From the NCBI GenBank assembly GCA_041738295.1, contig JBGSQC010000236.1, forward strand, positions 1 to 30,594: a stretch of DNA of 30,594 nucleotides. Direction: 5' to 3'. Shown piece after piece: positions 7,811-16,294 of this stretch. Position 1 is the stretch's first letter; every line of letters begins with the position of its first letter. Source of the DNA: Zhengella sp041738295 (GTDB taxonomy: Bacteria; Pseudomonadota; Alphaproteobacteria; Rhizobiales; Rhizobiaceae). The notes beneath the pieces are model-generated. The model was given only the letters and a program-made list of their open reading frames with translations, searched no databases and was not told where the DNA came from. A program made the position numbers and the translations under genes.

Positions 7811-8692
7811 ATGAAAATGGAGTTCAGTTCTGGCAACGGCGAGCTGACTTATGCCAATCCGAATGATCGGTTGGCAAAGCGGCTTCTCATTCGCTCGGTG
7901 GAAGAGGTGTCGGGTCGCCGACGCTATCTCAAGCTATATCGGATATGGAGGCGCGATGTTGCGCCAACATGCAACCGCATCTTCGCTCGTATGCTTGCCA
8001 TGTGCTCGATCGGCCTTGAAATCTCGGGCCACTGGCCGCCGCGCGAGACTCAGGGTCCGCTCGTCATCGTGGCCAATCATCCATTCGGTATTGGCGATGG
8101 CATCGCCATTCTCTCGCTCGCAGAGCAGTTCGGCCGGCCATTCCGCGTCATGATCAATGCGGACCTGTTGAAGGTTTCCGAAATAGAGCCCTATTCGCTG
8201 CCGGTTGATTTTTCCGAGACACGCGAAGCCATGGCCTCGAATTTGGAAATGAGGAAGACCGCCTTGTCGCTGATACGCGAAGGGACCATCATCGTGATTT
8301 TCCCGGCCGGTGGCGTCGCAACTGCAAAGAAGCCTTTTGGCAAGGCCGAAGACCTGCCGTGGAAATTGTTCGTGGCGCGTCTGGTGCGCGAATCGGGTGC
8401 CGACGTGCTCCCAATCCATTTCGATGGACAGAATGGCTGGCTGTTCCATCTGGCCAGCCGCTATTCGCTGACCCTTCGCATTTCGCTTCTCATTCGTGAG
8501 TTCGCCAGACTGCGCGGCAAGACCATCCGCGCGCGGGTCGGTGAGATCATCCAGGCGGCTGACTTGTCGGCTCTGGCAGATCGCAAGGAACTGGTTGCGC
8601 GGCTTCATCGCGCGGTGTTCGAGCTTGAGCAGGACAACAACAGGCCTGCGCCTGCTCCCCGGCGCAGGCCTTTGATTCGCAAGGCGGCTTAG
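7811..8692 (+). CDS. Lysophospholipid acyltransferase family protein
   Basis: A 293-residue member of the PlsC-like acyltransferase superfamily, enzymes that transfer acyl chains to lysolipids at the inner membrane. The acceptor motif appears as NHPFGIGDG in place of the classic HX4D-type NHXSXXD, followed by FPAGGVAT in the usual third-block position and PIHFDGQN further on. This variant resembles the stand-alone group annotated as hemolysin-like or glycerol acyltransferases. Start choice is uncertain: the frame is open to 7697, and the ATG codons at 7742, 7811 and 7817 all lack a strong ribosome binding site; 7811 is chosen because family similarity begins there. The last 50 bases hold an 11-bp inverted repeat, listed separately. 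Confidence 0.72.
   Translation: MKMEFSSGNGELTYANPNDRLAKRLLIRSVEEVSGRRRYLKLYRIWRRDVAPTCNRIFARMLAMCSIGLEISGHWPPRETQGPLVIVANHPFGIGDGIAILSLAEQFGRPFRVMINADLLKVSEIEPYSLPVDFSETREAMASNLEMRKTALSLIREGTIIVIFPAGGVATAKKPFGKAEDLPWKLFVARLVRESGADVLPIHFDGQNGWLFHLASRYSLTLRISLLIREFARLRGKTIRARVGEIIQAADLSALADRKELVARLHRAVFELEQDNNRPAPAPRRRPLIRKAA
8642..8673 (+). terminator. Terminator-like inverted repeat inside the 3' end of the acyltransferase gene
   Basis: A perfect 11-bp stem AGGCCTGCGCC (8642-8652) and GGCGCAGGCCT (8661-8671) encloses 8 bases and ends in TTT. It lies within the coding frame, where it encodes a Pro/Arg-rich stretch, 20 bases before the stop codon. The short T-run makes it a weak intrinsic terminator, but the position suggests it stops transcription from either side of the convergent pair. 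Confidence 0.45.
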
Positions 8693-8702
8693 GGTCCGGA
8701 CG

Positions 8703-9644
8703 CTAGTCGGTGGCCAGCACTTCCACATCCTGGTTGCGCCCGGCAGTCACTTCGAACTCGCGCTGGTAGATGCGATCCCGGTTCTTGGCGACGACAGCAT
8801 ATTTTCCTTCCGCCAGAACCATTGAGGCGAATGCACCGACATTTTCACGGATGATGTCACCGGCATCGGTCATGACCACCCAGGAAGTGTCGGCCATGGC
8901 TTCGCCGCCAGCCTCGCGCACCAGCTTCATGGTCAGCTGGGCTGCGCGGTGCTCGACGACTGCATCAGTCAGCTTGCCTGCCTCAACCCGGATGTCGGAG
9001 CGAATAACGGCGTTGACTGCGCCATAGGTGGAAACGACGTGATAGGTTCCGGCATTGAGCCGCACCACCGCACCGGGTTTCACATTGGGCAGGATGAGCG
9101 CCCGCTCGCCATTGGCGTCTTCATTCACGTCATAGATCGAGAACCGCAGCTTTTCGGCCGGAATCAGCACGCCACCGGGCAAAAGCGCATTGAGTTGCAA
9201 TCCTCCGGCATCCAGCACGAATTCTTCCACCCGCGTTTCCTTGGCGGCAATGGTGATGCGCTTTGTCGCACCAGCGCGCCCGAAGGCTGCGTGGATCAGA
9301 TAGGAACCGGGTGCAAGATCAAGAACAGTGCTTCCGCCCTGGGCCGATGCTGCCAGCGGCAATTTTCCGTTCTCTGTAGCCTGAGGCTCGAAAACCCTCC
9401 ACACCATGCCGCGGGTCACTTCTTCGCCGCCTTCCACCATCAGGGCTTTCAGCGTCAGGCGGCCCGTAGCTGCAGCCGTCTTGGCCGCCGGCTCTGCCGT
9501 AAAGGCCTTGAGGCCGGGCAGCTTGACATCCGGCACTTTGAAGGCGGGATCGCTATCCTGCCCAAACGCGATCCCTGGCAGGCAGGAGATTGCCAGCGCA
9601 GCCAAAATAGCATGTGGGATTTTGCGACACATCATGCTTGCCAT
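8703..9644 (-). CDS. Secreted protein of unknown function
   Basis: A 313-residue protein that I do not recognise. An N-terminal signal peptide is clear: a short basic start (CRKIPH), the hydrophobic run AILAALAISCLPGIAFG, and a likely cleavage after AFG. The mature part is rich in beta-type sequence in three or four similar-sized stretches, each with a pattern of the kind seen in PGSYLIHAAFGRAG and NAGTYHVVSTYGAVN, suggesting tandem Ig-like or carboxypeptidase-regulatory-like domains; that is inference. It is probably periplasmic. Start candidates are 9644, 9635 and 9632; none has a good ribosome binding site. It diverges from the nitroreductase gene across 91 bases. Confidence 0.7.
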   Translation of the reverse strand: MASMMCRKIPHAILAALAISCLPGIAFGQDSDPAFKVPDVKLPGLKAFTAEPAAKTAAATGRLTLKALMVEGGEEVTRGMVWRVFEPQATENGKLPLAASAQGGSTVLDLAPGSYLIHAAFGRAGATKRITIAAKETRVEEFVLDAGGLQLNALLPGGVLIPAEKLRFSIYDVNEDANGERALILPNVKPGAVVRLNAGTYHVVSTYGAVNAVIRSDIRVEAGKLTDAVVEHRAAQLTMKLVREAGGEAMADTSWVVMTDAGDIIRENVGAFASMVLAEGKYAVVAKNRDRIYQREFEVTAGRNQDVEVLATD

Positions 9645-9735
9645 CAAACCCAAGGGAGTGGCAATTTCAAGACACCATTTCGCGCGATGCCGGGACTTCG
9701 TCGGTGCACTTTCTCCCAAACGAATCGGAACTCCT

Positions 9736-10326
9736 GTGACAGACTCCCTGAAGAGCCATCTTTTGACCCGCAAATCCCATCCCATTGACCGGCTGGTGGA
9801 ACCGGGACCGGATGATGCCGCCATTGCGGAACTGATCACCATTGCCTCGCGCGTGCCTGATCACGGCAAGCTGGTGCCATGGCGCTTCATCACTTACCGG
9901 GGCGAGGCGCGGGTGATTGCAGGCCGGTTGCTGGCCAAGCGCTATGCAGCGCTTCTCGGGCGGGACCTGACTCCGGGCGAGGAAGAAAAGGAATTGACGC
10001 GGCTGTCGCGCGCGCCTCTCGTGGTCGGCGTGGTGTTCGTGCCGCGCGAGAACCCCAAGATCCCGCAATGGGAAATGTTCCTGTCGGCGGGTGCAGCGGC
10101 CATGAACCTCGTCCATGCTGCCAATGCGCTGGGCTATGGCGCCAATTGGGTGACCAACTGGTATTCCGATGATGAGGAAGGCCGGGCCATTCTGGGCTTG
10201 AAGCCAGGTGAAAAGGCAGTGGGCTTCGTCCACATCGGCACCCGGGTAGGCGAGGGGATCGAACGCCCCCGGCCGGATCTGGCTGACATCCTCACCGACT
10301 ATGTACCGCCGGAGGCAGAGGCCTGA
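9736..10326 (+). CDS. Nitroreductase family protein (YdjA-like)
   Basis: A 196-residue flavoprotein of the short YdjA-type nitroreductase group. The segment SRVPDHGKLVPWRF near the N-terminus is the family's FMN-binding region, and GAAAMNLVHAANALGYGANW together with the C-terminal GFVHIGT block completes it. Such enzymes reduce nitro or quinone compounds with NAD(P)H; the physiological substrate is unknown. No ATG fits the N-terminus: the start is taken as GTG at 9736 with GGAA upstream, giving a beginning TDSLKSHLLTRKS. The frame extends upstream to 9406, but that part overlaps the secreted-protein gene antisense and is not nitroreductase-like. The stop TGA overlaps the ATG of a truncated reading frame listed next. 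Confidence 0.85.
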   Translation: MTDSLKSHLLTRKSHPIDRLVEPGPDDAAIAELITIASRVPDHGKLVPWRFITYRGEARVIAGRLLAKRYAALLGRDLTPGEEEKELTRLSRAPLVVGVVFVPRENPKIPQWEMFLSAGAAAMNLVHAANALGYGANWVTNWYSDDEEGRAILGLKPGEKAVGFVHIGTRVGEGIERPRPDLADILTDYVPPEAEA

Positions 10327-10406
10327 TGTTCTATGATCCGCGCCAGGGCCACGGCCTTCGCCATGATCCGTTCTTGGCAATCAATGGGGCCTCGCTGAAA
10401 ACATGA
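10326..10406 (+). pseudogene. Truncated remnant resembling the N-terminus of a flavin reductase family protein
   Basis: A 26-codon frame begins with an ATG that shares its A with the TGA of the nitroreductase gene. It encodes MFYDPRQGHGLRHDPFLAI followed by seven unrelated residues and a TGA. The first 19 residues match, from memory of the family, the characteristic opening of COG1853 flavin-reductase-like proteins, which normally continues into an APRPIGW motif. That continuation is missing, and the CoA-ester lyase gene ends 15 bases later on the other strand. The simplest reading is a decayed second gene of a former nitroreductase/flavin-reductase operon. It could also be a chance short frame; no database check was possible. 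Confidence 0.55.
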
Positions 10407-10421
10407 CGTGGACCATGACAA

Positions 10422-11303
10422 CTACGCAGTCAGCCCGATTGCCGCTGCACGTGCCAGAATGCGCTCGGCCCGGCGCAAATGCGGCCGGTCATACATCTTG
10501 CCGCCGATGGCCACCACGCCGGGATCTCCGGCTTCGGCAAAGGCTTCGATGATAGACTTTGATTCGAGAACCGAATCAGCTGACGGCGTGAAAACGCGGT
10601 TGATCACGTCCACCTGCGCCGGGTGGATGGCCATCTTGGCGGTGAAGCCGTCGCGTTCGGCGGCCACGCACTCAGCCTCGAAGCCGGCCGGATCGGAGAA
10701 ATCGACAAAAACCGTGTCAACGGCATTGGTCGCACTAGCAGTTGAAGCCAGCAGTGTCACGGTGCGGGCAAAGCGGAACACATCGGTGTAGCGGCCCACA
10801 CTGTCCCGGTTGGAACGTGCGCCGATATCAGCCGACAGGTCTTCCGCACCCCATGTCATGCCGGAAAGACGCGGCAAGCCCGGGCCATAGGCAGAATAAT
10901 TCAAAGTGGCCGCAGCTGTTTCCGTGATGATGGGCAAGATGGCAGTCGATCCGCTGGCCAGCCCGTGCGCAGTTTCCAGCCTGTCGAGCATCAGAGCGAG
11001 CCGGCGCACATCCTGCGGTCCGGCGCATTTGGGCAGCATCAGGCCGGCAGGCCCTGAAGGCATGATCGCGGCCAGATCATCGGCGGTCATGCCGGTGTCA
11101 AAGGCATTGACCCGAACATACAGGCGGCCCGGATGCGCCTCTCCATGGGTGCTGAGAAAAGCGGCGGTGATGGAGCGCGCCTCGGACTTGTTGGCAAGGG
11201 CAACCGAATCCTCAAGGTCGATGATCAGCACGTCTGCCGCGCCCGACAGGCCCTTGGCGAGCTTGCGTTCCGAATCACCCGGCACGAACAGCAGCGATCG
11301 CAT
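10422..11303 (-). CDS. HpcH/HpaI-type CoA-ester lyase (citrate lyase beta-like)
   Basis: A 293-residue TIM-barrel protein of the CitE-like family, which cleave or hydrolyse acyl-CoA esters such as malyl-CoA or citramalyl-CoA using Mg2+. The opening RSLLFVPGDSERKL, the IDLEDSV acidic motif, the LMLPKC strand and the GMTWGAEDLSADIG segment are all typical. The closing part with KMAIHPAQVDVINRVF is complete. It begins 3 bases after the end of the MaoC gene on the same strand, so the two form an operon and probably act on the same CoA thioester. Candidates are malyl-CoA/mesaconyl-CoA or itaconate-type chemistry; the sequence does not decide. Confidence 0.87.
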   Translation of the reverse strand: MRSLLFVPGDSERKLAKGLSGAADVLIIDLEDSVALANKSEARSITAAFLSTHGEAHPGRLYVRVNAFDTGMTADDLAAIMPSGPAGLMLPKCAGPQDVRRLALMLDRLETAHGLASGSTAILPIITETAAATLNYSAYGPGLPRLSGMTWGAEDLSADIGARSNRDSVGRYTDVFRFARTVTLLASTASATNAVDTVFVDFSDPAGFEAECVAAERDGFTAKMAIHPAQVDVINRVFTPSADSVLESKSIIEAFAEAGDPGVVAIGGKMYDRPHLRRAERILARAAAIGLTA

Positions 11304-11306
11304 GGC

Positions 11307-11765
11307 TCAAACCTCCAGCGTCTTTTTCAGCATCATTGCCTGGCGCACGCAGCGCGCCACGAGCACGCCGTTCTGGTTGAAGGCGCGGTGCTCGAACTCG
11401 ACAATGCCACGGTCGTTGCGTGATTTCGATTCGCGCACAGATTTCACCTCCGTTTCCACCCGGATCGTGTCGCCGTGAAAGACCGGATGCGGAAACACCG
11501 TGTCGGTCATGCCGAGATTGCCAAGCGTGGTTCCCAGCGTCGTGTCATGAACGGAAATGCCGATCATCAGGCCGAGCGTGAACAGCGAATTGACCAGCGG
11601 GCGGCCCCATTCACTCTTTGCGGCAAAATCAAAATCGATATGAAGCGGCTGCGGGTTGAGCGTCATGACCGAGAAAAGCATGTTGTCGCTTTCGGTCACC
11701 GACTTGGTCAGCGCATGGCGGATCACCATTCCCGGTGTGAACTCATCAAGATAAAGACCGGCCAT
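11307..11765 (-). CDS. MaoC-like (R)-specific enoyl-CoA hydratase family protein
   Basis: A 152-residue hot-dog-fold protein of the MaoC dehydratase family. The hydratase-2-like pattern is seen in TESDNMLFSVMTLNPQPLH and in FAAKSEWGRPLVNSLFTLG. Members with this arrangement beside a CitE-like lyase are often mesaconyl-CoA or related hydratases. The start at 11765 is an ATG; ribosome binding site GGAGGG lies just upstream on the minus strand. The 156-base gap to the DUF2336 gene is shared by divergent promoters. Fold and pairing are secure; exact substrate is not. Confidence 0.85.
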   Translation of the reverse strand: MAGLYLDEFTPGMVIRHALTKSVTESDNMLFSVMTLNPQPLHIDFDFAAKSEWGRPLVNSLFTLGLMIGISVHDTTLGTTLGNLGMTDTVFPHPVFHGDTIRVETEVKSVRESKSRNDRGIVEFEHRAFNQNGVLVARCVRQAMMLKKTLEV

Positions 11766-11851
11766 TCAACCCTCCCGGAACAAGTGCGCCGTTCAGTGAT
11801 AGGGGCTGGAAACGGTCGCCGCAAGCGTGGCGAAGGAGTGAAGAAACATGG

Positions 11852-11868
11852 TGAACCGTTCGTAAACC
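11852..11868 (+). promoter_or_regulatory. Candidate CtrA-like box upstream of the DUF2336 gene
   Basis: TGAACC and TAAACC are separated by 5 bases. Each half differs by one base from TTAACC, and the spacing is that of the alphaproteobacterial cell-cycle regulator CtrA site (TTAA-N7-TTAAC). It lies 53 bases before the chosen ATG at 11922. The match is degenerate and may be chance. Confidence 0.3.
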
Positions 11869-11921
11869 ATTTCTCCCTAAGGTCTTTTCCTATGGGGTTT
11901 GAGTTTCGTAAGCGGGGTTCC

Positions 11922-13067
11922 ATGATTATCCAGCACTTCCTGAAATGGATCGACACGGCAAAGGTTCCCGAGCGCGCTGCTGCTGCCAATGCGCTGGCGC
12001 GGGCCTGGCTCCAGTCTGATCTTTCGTTCGAGGATCGCTGCGCCGCCGAATCGGCCCTGACGCTTCTTCTGGACGATCCTTCGCCGCAGGTGCGCGCCGC
12101 CATGGCCGAGCCGCTTTCGCTGTCGCACATCGCCCCGCCACAGATCATTTCAGCCCTTGCCTTCGACCAGCCGGAAGTCGCCGCCATGGTCATCGTGCGC
12201 TCGCCGGTGCTGGGCGAGGGCGATCTGGTGGACATTGCTGCCACCGGTGGCGCCACCATCCAGCGCCTTGTTGCCATGCGCGCCGGTCTTTCGCGCCAGG
12301 TTTGCGCAGCTCTTGCCGAAGTGGGCGAAGCGGAAGCCTGCATCGAAGTGTTGCGCAACACCGGTGCTTCCATTGCGGGCATCAGCTTTGAGCGCATGGC
12401 GGAGCGCCATGGTCATCTGCCTGCCGTGCGTGAGGCTCTGCTCGCCCACAAGGCGCTGCCGTCAAAAGTGCGCCACAGCCTGCTGGTCAAGGTTGGTGAT
12501 GCGCTGTCGAGCTCGCCGCTGGTGCGCGCACTGATCGGTCAGGCGCGCGCGGCCCGCGTCGTCAAGGATGCCTGCGTGAAAGCCTCGGTCTCCTTGGTCG
12601 ATACTGTTCCGGACCATGAATATGGTGCGCTCGCCGAACATTTCCGCCTGCGCGGCGACCTGACGCCGGGCTTCATCGTTCGTGTGGTGGCCCATGGCAA
12701 GGTTGATTTTCTCGGCGCGATCCTCGCCTGCCTCTCCGGCCAGTCCGACAAGCGCATAGGCGCGCTTCTCGCCAATGGCCGCGACAATGCGCTATGCGCG
12801 CTGTTCCGCTCGTGCGGCTTGTCTGATGGCGCGCACATGGTCATCCTGCGGGCGCTGAAGGTCTGGCGCGAGGTTGCCAATGGCAAGCTGGTCACCGGCG
12901 TGCAGGAAGTCACCTGGCTGATGCTGAAGGAAATCGGTGGAACGCCCGGCGCCTCAACGGTCCGCAATGCCGACAATGACGACCTGATCGCGCTGTTGAA
13001 ATCGATCCATCTCGATCAGCTTCGCCGCAATGCGCGCGGTCATGCGCTGGCCATCGCCGCTGCCTGA
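11922..13067 (+). CDS. DUF2336 domain-containing protein
   Basis: A 381-residue helical-repeat protein of the alphaproteobacterial DUF2336 family, of unknown biochemical role. The N-terminal part, with ALARAWLQSDLSFEDR and LTLLLDDPSPQVRAAMAEPL, reads like HEAT-type helical repeats and is the diagnostic region. There is no signal peptide or membrane segment, so it should be cytoplasmic. The frame is open from 11475, but upstream translation is antisense to the MaoC gene; ATG codons at 11892 and 11922 are possible, and 11922 gives the start MIIQHFLKWID that is normal for the family. The stop codon is the loop of an 8-bp hairpin shared with convergent parE. Confidence 0.82.
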   Translation: MIIQHFLKWIDTAKVPERAAAANALARAWLQSDLSFEDRCAAESALTLLLDDPSPQVRAAMAEPLSLSHIAPPQIISALAFDQPEVAAMVIVRSPVLGEGDLVDIAATGGATIQRLVAMRAGLSRQVCAALAEVGEAEACIEVLRNTGASIAGISFERMAERHGHLPAVREALLAHKALPSKVRHSLLVKVGDALSSSPLVRALIGQARAARVVKDACVKASVSLVDTVPDHEYGALAEHFRLRGDLTPGFIVRVVAHGKVDFLGAILACLSGQSDKRIGALLANGRDNALCALFRSCGLSDGAHMVILRALKVWREVANGKLVTGVQEVTWLMLKEIGGTPGASTVRNADNDDLIALLKSIHLDQLRRNARGHALAIAAA

Positions 13068-13075
13068 GGCAGCGG
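13057..13075. repeat. Hairpin with the DUF2336 stop codon as its loop
   Basis: CCGCTGCC (13057-13064) and GGCAGCGG (13068-13075) form a perfect 8-bp stem whose three-base loop is the TGA stop of the DUF2336 gene. It sits between convergent genes, 7 bases from the parE stop. No T-run follows on either strand, so it may protect mRNA ends or act as a weak terminator. Confidence 0.5.
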
Positions 13076-13081
13076 AAAGCA

Positions 13082-15133
13082 TCAAACGTCCAGCATTTCC
13101 TCGTCGGCAAACGCTGCGTTTTCCTGGATGAAGCGGAAGCGGGCTTCCGGCTTGGTTCCCATCAGGTCGTCCACCGCGATGCGGGTCACCTCGACATCGG
13201 ACTGCACTTCCACGCGAAGCAGCGTGCGCTTGCGCGGGTCCATCGTGGTTTCCTTCAACTGCGCCGGCATCATCTCGCCCAGGCCCTTGAACCGTCCGAT
13301 TTCCACCTTGGAGCGGCCGGAAAATTCGGTCTGCAGCAGCTCTTCCTTGTGGGCATCGTCGCGCGCATACATGGTCTTGCCGCCCTGCGTGAGCCTGTAG
13401 AGCGGCGGCACGGCAAGATAGAGATGCCCGCCGCGAATCAGCTCCGGCATTTCCTGGTAGAAGAAGGTGATCAGCAGCGAGGCAATGTGCGCGCCGTCCA
13501 CGTCTGCGTCGGTCATGATGATCACGCGGTCGTAGCGCAGATCATCTTCGCGGTATTTCGAGCGCGTGCCGCAGCCTAGCGCTTGCACCAGATCCTGGAT
13601 TGCCTGCGAGGCGGCGGTCTTGTCGCGCCCGGCGCTCGCCACGTTCAAAATCTTGCCGCGCAGCGGCAAGATTGCCTGCGAAGCGCGGTCACGTGCCTGC
13701 TTGGCCGAGCCGCCAGCCGAATCGCCTTCGACGATGAAGAGTTCCGCACCCGCCGCGGCGTTCTGCGTGCAATCAGCGAGCTTTCCGGGAAGGCGCAGCT
13801 TGCGCACCGCGCTCTTGCGGCTGACTTCCTTTTCCTGGCGCCGCTTGAGGCGCTCGTCGGCCCGGTCGATCACCCATTCGAGTAGCTGCGAAGCCTGCTG
13901 CGGGCTTGCCGCCAGCCAATGGTCAAAGGCATCGCGGATCGCTGTCTCGACGATGCGATGGGCTTCGGCTGTCGCCAGCTTGTCCTTGGTCTGGCCGACA
14001 AATTCCGGCTCGCGGATGAACACCGAAAGCATGGCCGCCGAGGACACCATCACATCATCATTGGTAACGATGGAGGCCCGCTTGACGCCGGTGAGGTCGG
14101 CATAGGCCCTGAGCCCCTTGGTCAGCGCCGAACGCAGGCCAGCCTCGTGGGTGCCGCCTTCGGCTGTCGGAATGGTGTTGCAATAGGAATTGACGAAGCC
14201 GTCTCCGCCGAACCATGCCACCGCCCATTCAACAGCACCGTGGCCTCCCGGCCGCTCACTGCGTCCAGCAAAGAGCTCGCGGGTCACCTGGCGCTCCTTG
14301 CCGAGCGTGGCTTCCAGATAATCCTTCAGCCCGCCGGGGAAATGGAACGTCGCCTTTGGTTCGACCGGCGTCTTCGGGTCGATCAGTTCGGGCGGACAAG
14401 TCCAGCGGATTTCAACGCCGCCGAACAGATAAGCCTTGGAGCGCGCCATGCGGTAGAGCCGCTCTGGATCGAACCGGGCTTCCGCGCCGAAAATCTGCGC
14501 ATCGGGATGGAACCGCACCCGCGTGCCGCGCCGGTTGTGCACATCGCCCAGTTCCATGAGCTTGGTGACCGGATGGCCGCGCGAAAAGTCCTGCCGGTAG
14601 AGCTTGCGATTGCGCGCCACTTCGACTTCGAGCACGTCCGACAGCGCATTGACCACCGAAATACCGACGCCATGCAGGCCACCCGAGGTCTCGTAAACCT
14701 TGGAATCGAACTTTCCGCCCGCGTGAAGCGTCGTCATGATCACTTCGAGCGCCGACTTGTCCTTGAACTTGGGATGCGGATCGACGGGAATGCCGCGCCC
14801 ATTGTCCGTGACGGTCAGGAAGCCCGCAGCATCCAGCTCGACCTCGATAAAAGTGGCATGGCCTGCCACCGCCTCGTCCATGGAATTGTCGATGACTTCG
14901 GCAAAGAGGTGATGAAACGCCTTGTCGTCGGTGCCGCCAATATACATGCCCGGCCGCCGGCGAACCGGTTCCAGCCCTTCCAGCACCTCGATGTCGGATG
15001 CCGAATAGCCATCGCTGGCGCTGTCCTGCGAAGCGGCAGGCTTCGCCCGGGCCGGTGCGGGGGCAACCGCAGGCTTTTCTACAGGGCGCGGCTGCGGCTC
15101 GATGGCAGCAAAAAGGTCGTTGGTATCGTCCAT
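13082..15133 (-). CDS. parE: DNA topoisomerase IV subunit B ParE
   Basis: A 683-residue ATPase subunit of topoisomerase IV, which unlinks daughter chromosomes. The GHKL ATP site is intact (EVIDNSMDEA near 75, TVTDNGRGIP, and GGLHGVGISVVNALS). The Toprim part has EGDSAGGSA near 468 and TDADVDGAHI near 540. Absence of the long insert of proteobacterial GyrB and the overall length fit ParE. The first 40 residues form a Pro/Ala-rich leader before the conserved YSASDIEVLEGLEPVRRRPG segment. The frame is open to 15400, but the ATG at 15133 gives the normal MDDTNDLF start. It diverges from cpaB across 215 bases, in which I see no further gene or clear promoter. Confidence 0.94.
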   Translation of the reverse strand: MDDTNDLFAAIEPQPRPVEKPAVAPAPARAKPAASQDSASDGYSASDIEVLEGLEPVRRRPGMYIGGTDDKAFHHLFAEVIDNSMDEAVAGHATFIEVELDAAGFLTVTDNGRGIPVDPHPKFKDKSALEVIMTTLHAGGKFDSKVYETSGGLHGVGISVVNALSDVLEVEVARNRKLYRQDFSRGHPVTKLMELGDVHNRRGTRVRFHPDAQIFGAEARFDPERLYRMARSKAYLFGGVEIRWTCPPELIDPKTPVEPKATFHFPGGLKDYLEATLGKERQVTRELFAGRSERPGGHGAVEWAVAWFGGDGFVNSYCNTIPTAEGGTHEAGLRSALTKGLRAYADLTGVKRASIVTNDDVMVSSAAMLSVFIREPEFVGQTKDKLATAEAHRIVETAIRDAFDHWLAASPQQASQLLEWVIDRADERLKRRQEKEVSRKSAVRKLRLPGKLADCTQNAAAGAELFIVEGDSAGGSAKQARDRASQAILPLRGKILNVASAGRDKTAASQAIQDLVQALGCGTRSKYREDDLRYDRVIIMTDADVDGAHIASLLITFFYQEMPELIRGGHLYLAVPPLYRLTQGGKTMYARDDAHKEELLQTEFSGRSKVEIGRFKGLGEMMPAQLKETTMDPRKRTLLRVEVQSDVEVTRIAVDDLMGTKPEARFRFIQENAAFADEEMLDV

Positions 15134-15348
15134 GGATGTCCGTGCGGTTCTTTTTCGAATCAGTGCGGATGATGGCATTTTTGCGGGCCCGGCGCGACTT
15201 TTGCCCGCCTTTGCCTTCCCCTGCCATGGGTTGATTGCAGCCAAAGGAAATAATTCGAATTCAAGGGTTTGATTCCGAGATTTTTTAGGAATGGCTGTTA
15301 CCGTTCCCTTGTGCATAGAGAATTGAACCCGGCTGCAGGGAGCAGTGA

Positions 15349-16260
15349 ATGAACAAGAAAATAGTGCCCATGCTGGGCGTGGCGGCCGTTTTTGGCTCAC
15401 TGTCGATCTTCGCGGCCAATGCCTGGCTGCAGAGCGCAGCAGCCGTGCAGGCGCCGGATCCGGAGCCGGTAGCGGCCATTCCGGCAGCCCCGCAGGTGGA
15501 ATTCGGCACCATCGTCGTCGCCAATGAGCCGCTGCGCTACGGCGCGCCGCTCAAGGCCGGTGTGCTGTCAGAAATTCCCTGGCCGAAGGACAATATTCCC
15601 GAAGGCGCCTTTTCCAAGGTTTCCGACATTTCCGACCAGAACCGCATCGTGTTGTCTCCGGTTGAAGCCAATGAGCCTGTCCTGTTGGCCAAGCTCTCAG
15701 GTCCGGATGGCCGGGCAACCCTTTCCAACAAGCTGACGCGCGGCAAGCAGGCCATCTCGATCCAGACCGATGAAGTGGCTGGCGTATCGGGCTTCATCAC
15801 GCCGGGCGACCGGGTTGACGTGGTTCTGATCCGCTCCGGCAATGTGTCGTCCAGGGATGGTGAAGCTCCGGCCAAGCCCGCACAAAATGGCGGCATGGTC
15901 AGTGAAACAGTCATTTCAGGCGCCAAGGTGCTGACCGTCGGTCAGGGCACCGACGAGCGCGAAACATCGCCGCGCATCGCCAGTTCGGTCACGCTTGAAG
16001 TCACGCCGGAAGAGGCGCGCAAGATCGTGCTGTCGCGCAACATCGGCCAGCTGTCGCTGAGCCTGTTGTCGGCCTCGACCACGGACGAGGATGTATCGGC
16101 GCTGTCGGCCCTTGCTGACAAGGCCAGCGAAATCGCAACAGCCGCCGAGCCGAAAGAAGAGCAGTTCACCGAAGTGAAGGTGACGCGAGGACTGGTGGGC
16201 GAAGTCTACAACGTGCCGGCGGTTGCCGGTCAGCCGGGTGCCGCAGAAGCGCGCCAATAA
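15349..16260 (+). CDS. cpaB: Flp pilus assembly protein CpaB (RcpC)
   Basis: A 303-residue periplasmic/inner-membrane component of the Tad pilus machine. An N-terminal membrane anchor or signal segment (about 6-24) is followed by a SAF domain (about 45-110) and the family hallmark GVSGFITPGDRVDVVLI near 144-160. CpaB is thought to link the secretin to the inner-membrane parts. GGGAG precedes the ATG. This is the first gene of the pilus block here; the usual upstream pilin and cpaA genes are missing, with parE lying divergently instead. The next gene, cpaC, follows after 34 bases. Confidence 0.92.
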   Translation: MNKKIVPMLGVAAVFGSLSIFAANAWLQSAAAVQAPDPEPVAAIPAAPQVEFGTIVVANEPLRYGAPLKAGVLSEIPWPKDNIPEGAFSKVSDISDQNRIVLSPVEANEPVLLAKLSGPDGRATLSNKLTRGKQAISIQTDEVAGVSGFITPGDRVDVVLIRSGNVSSRDGEAPAKPAQNGGMVSETVISGAKVLTVGQGTDERETSPRIASSVTLEVTPEEARKIVLSRNIGQLSLSLLSASTTDEDVSALSALADKASEIATAAEPKEEQFTEVKVTRGLVGEVYNVPAVAGQPGAAEARQ

Positions 16261-16294
16261 GCATCGTCCGGATCGAACCGGGGCAGGGGACAAA

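Noticed and set aside
11475..11921. Long 5' extension of the DUF2336 reading frame
   Set aside because: It overlaps the MaoC gene antisense, and family similarity begins only near 11922.
13919..15172. Plus-strand open frame of 417 codons antisense to parE
   Set aside because: It mirrors the codon pattern of parE, whose motifs are complete; the translation has no family features.
15134..15348. Possible Flp pilin gene in the parE-cpaB gap
   Set aside because: The gap is 215 bases, and no frame in it shows a prepilin cleavage site followed by a hydrophobic helix.
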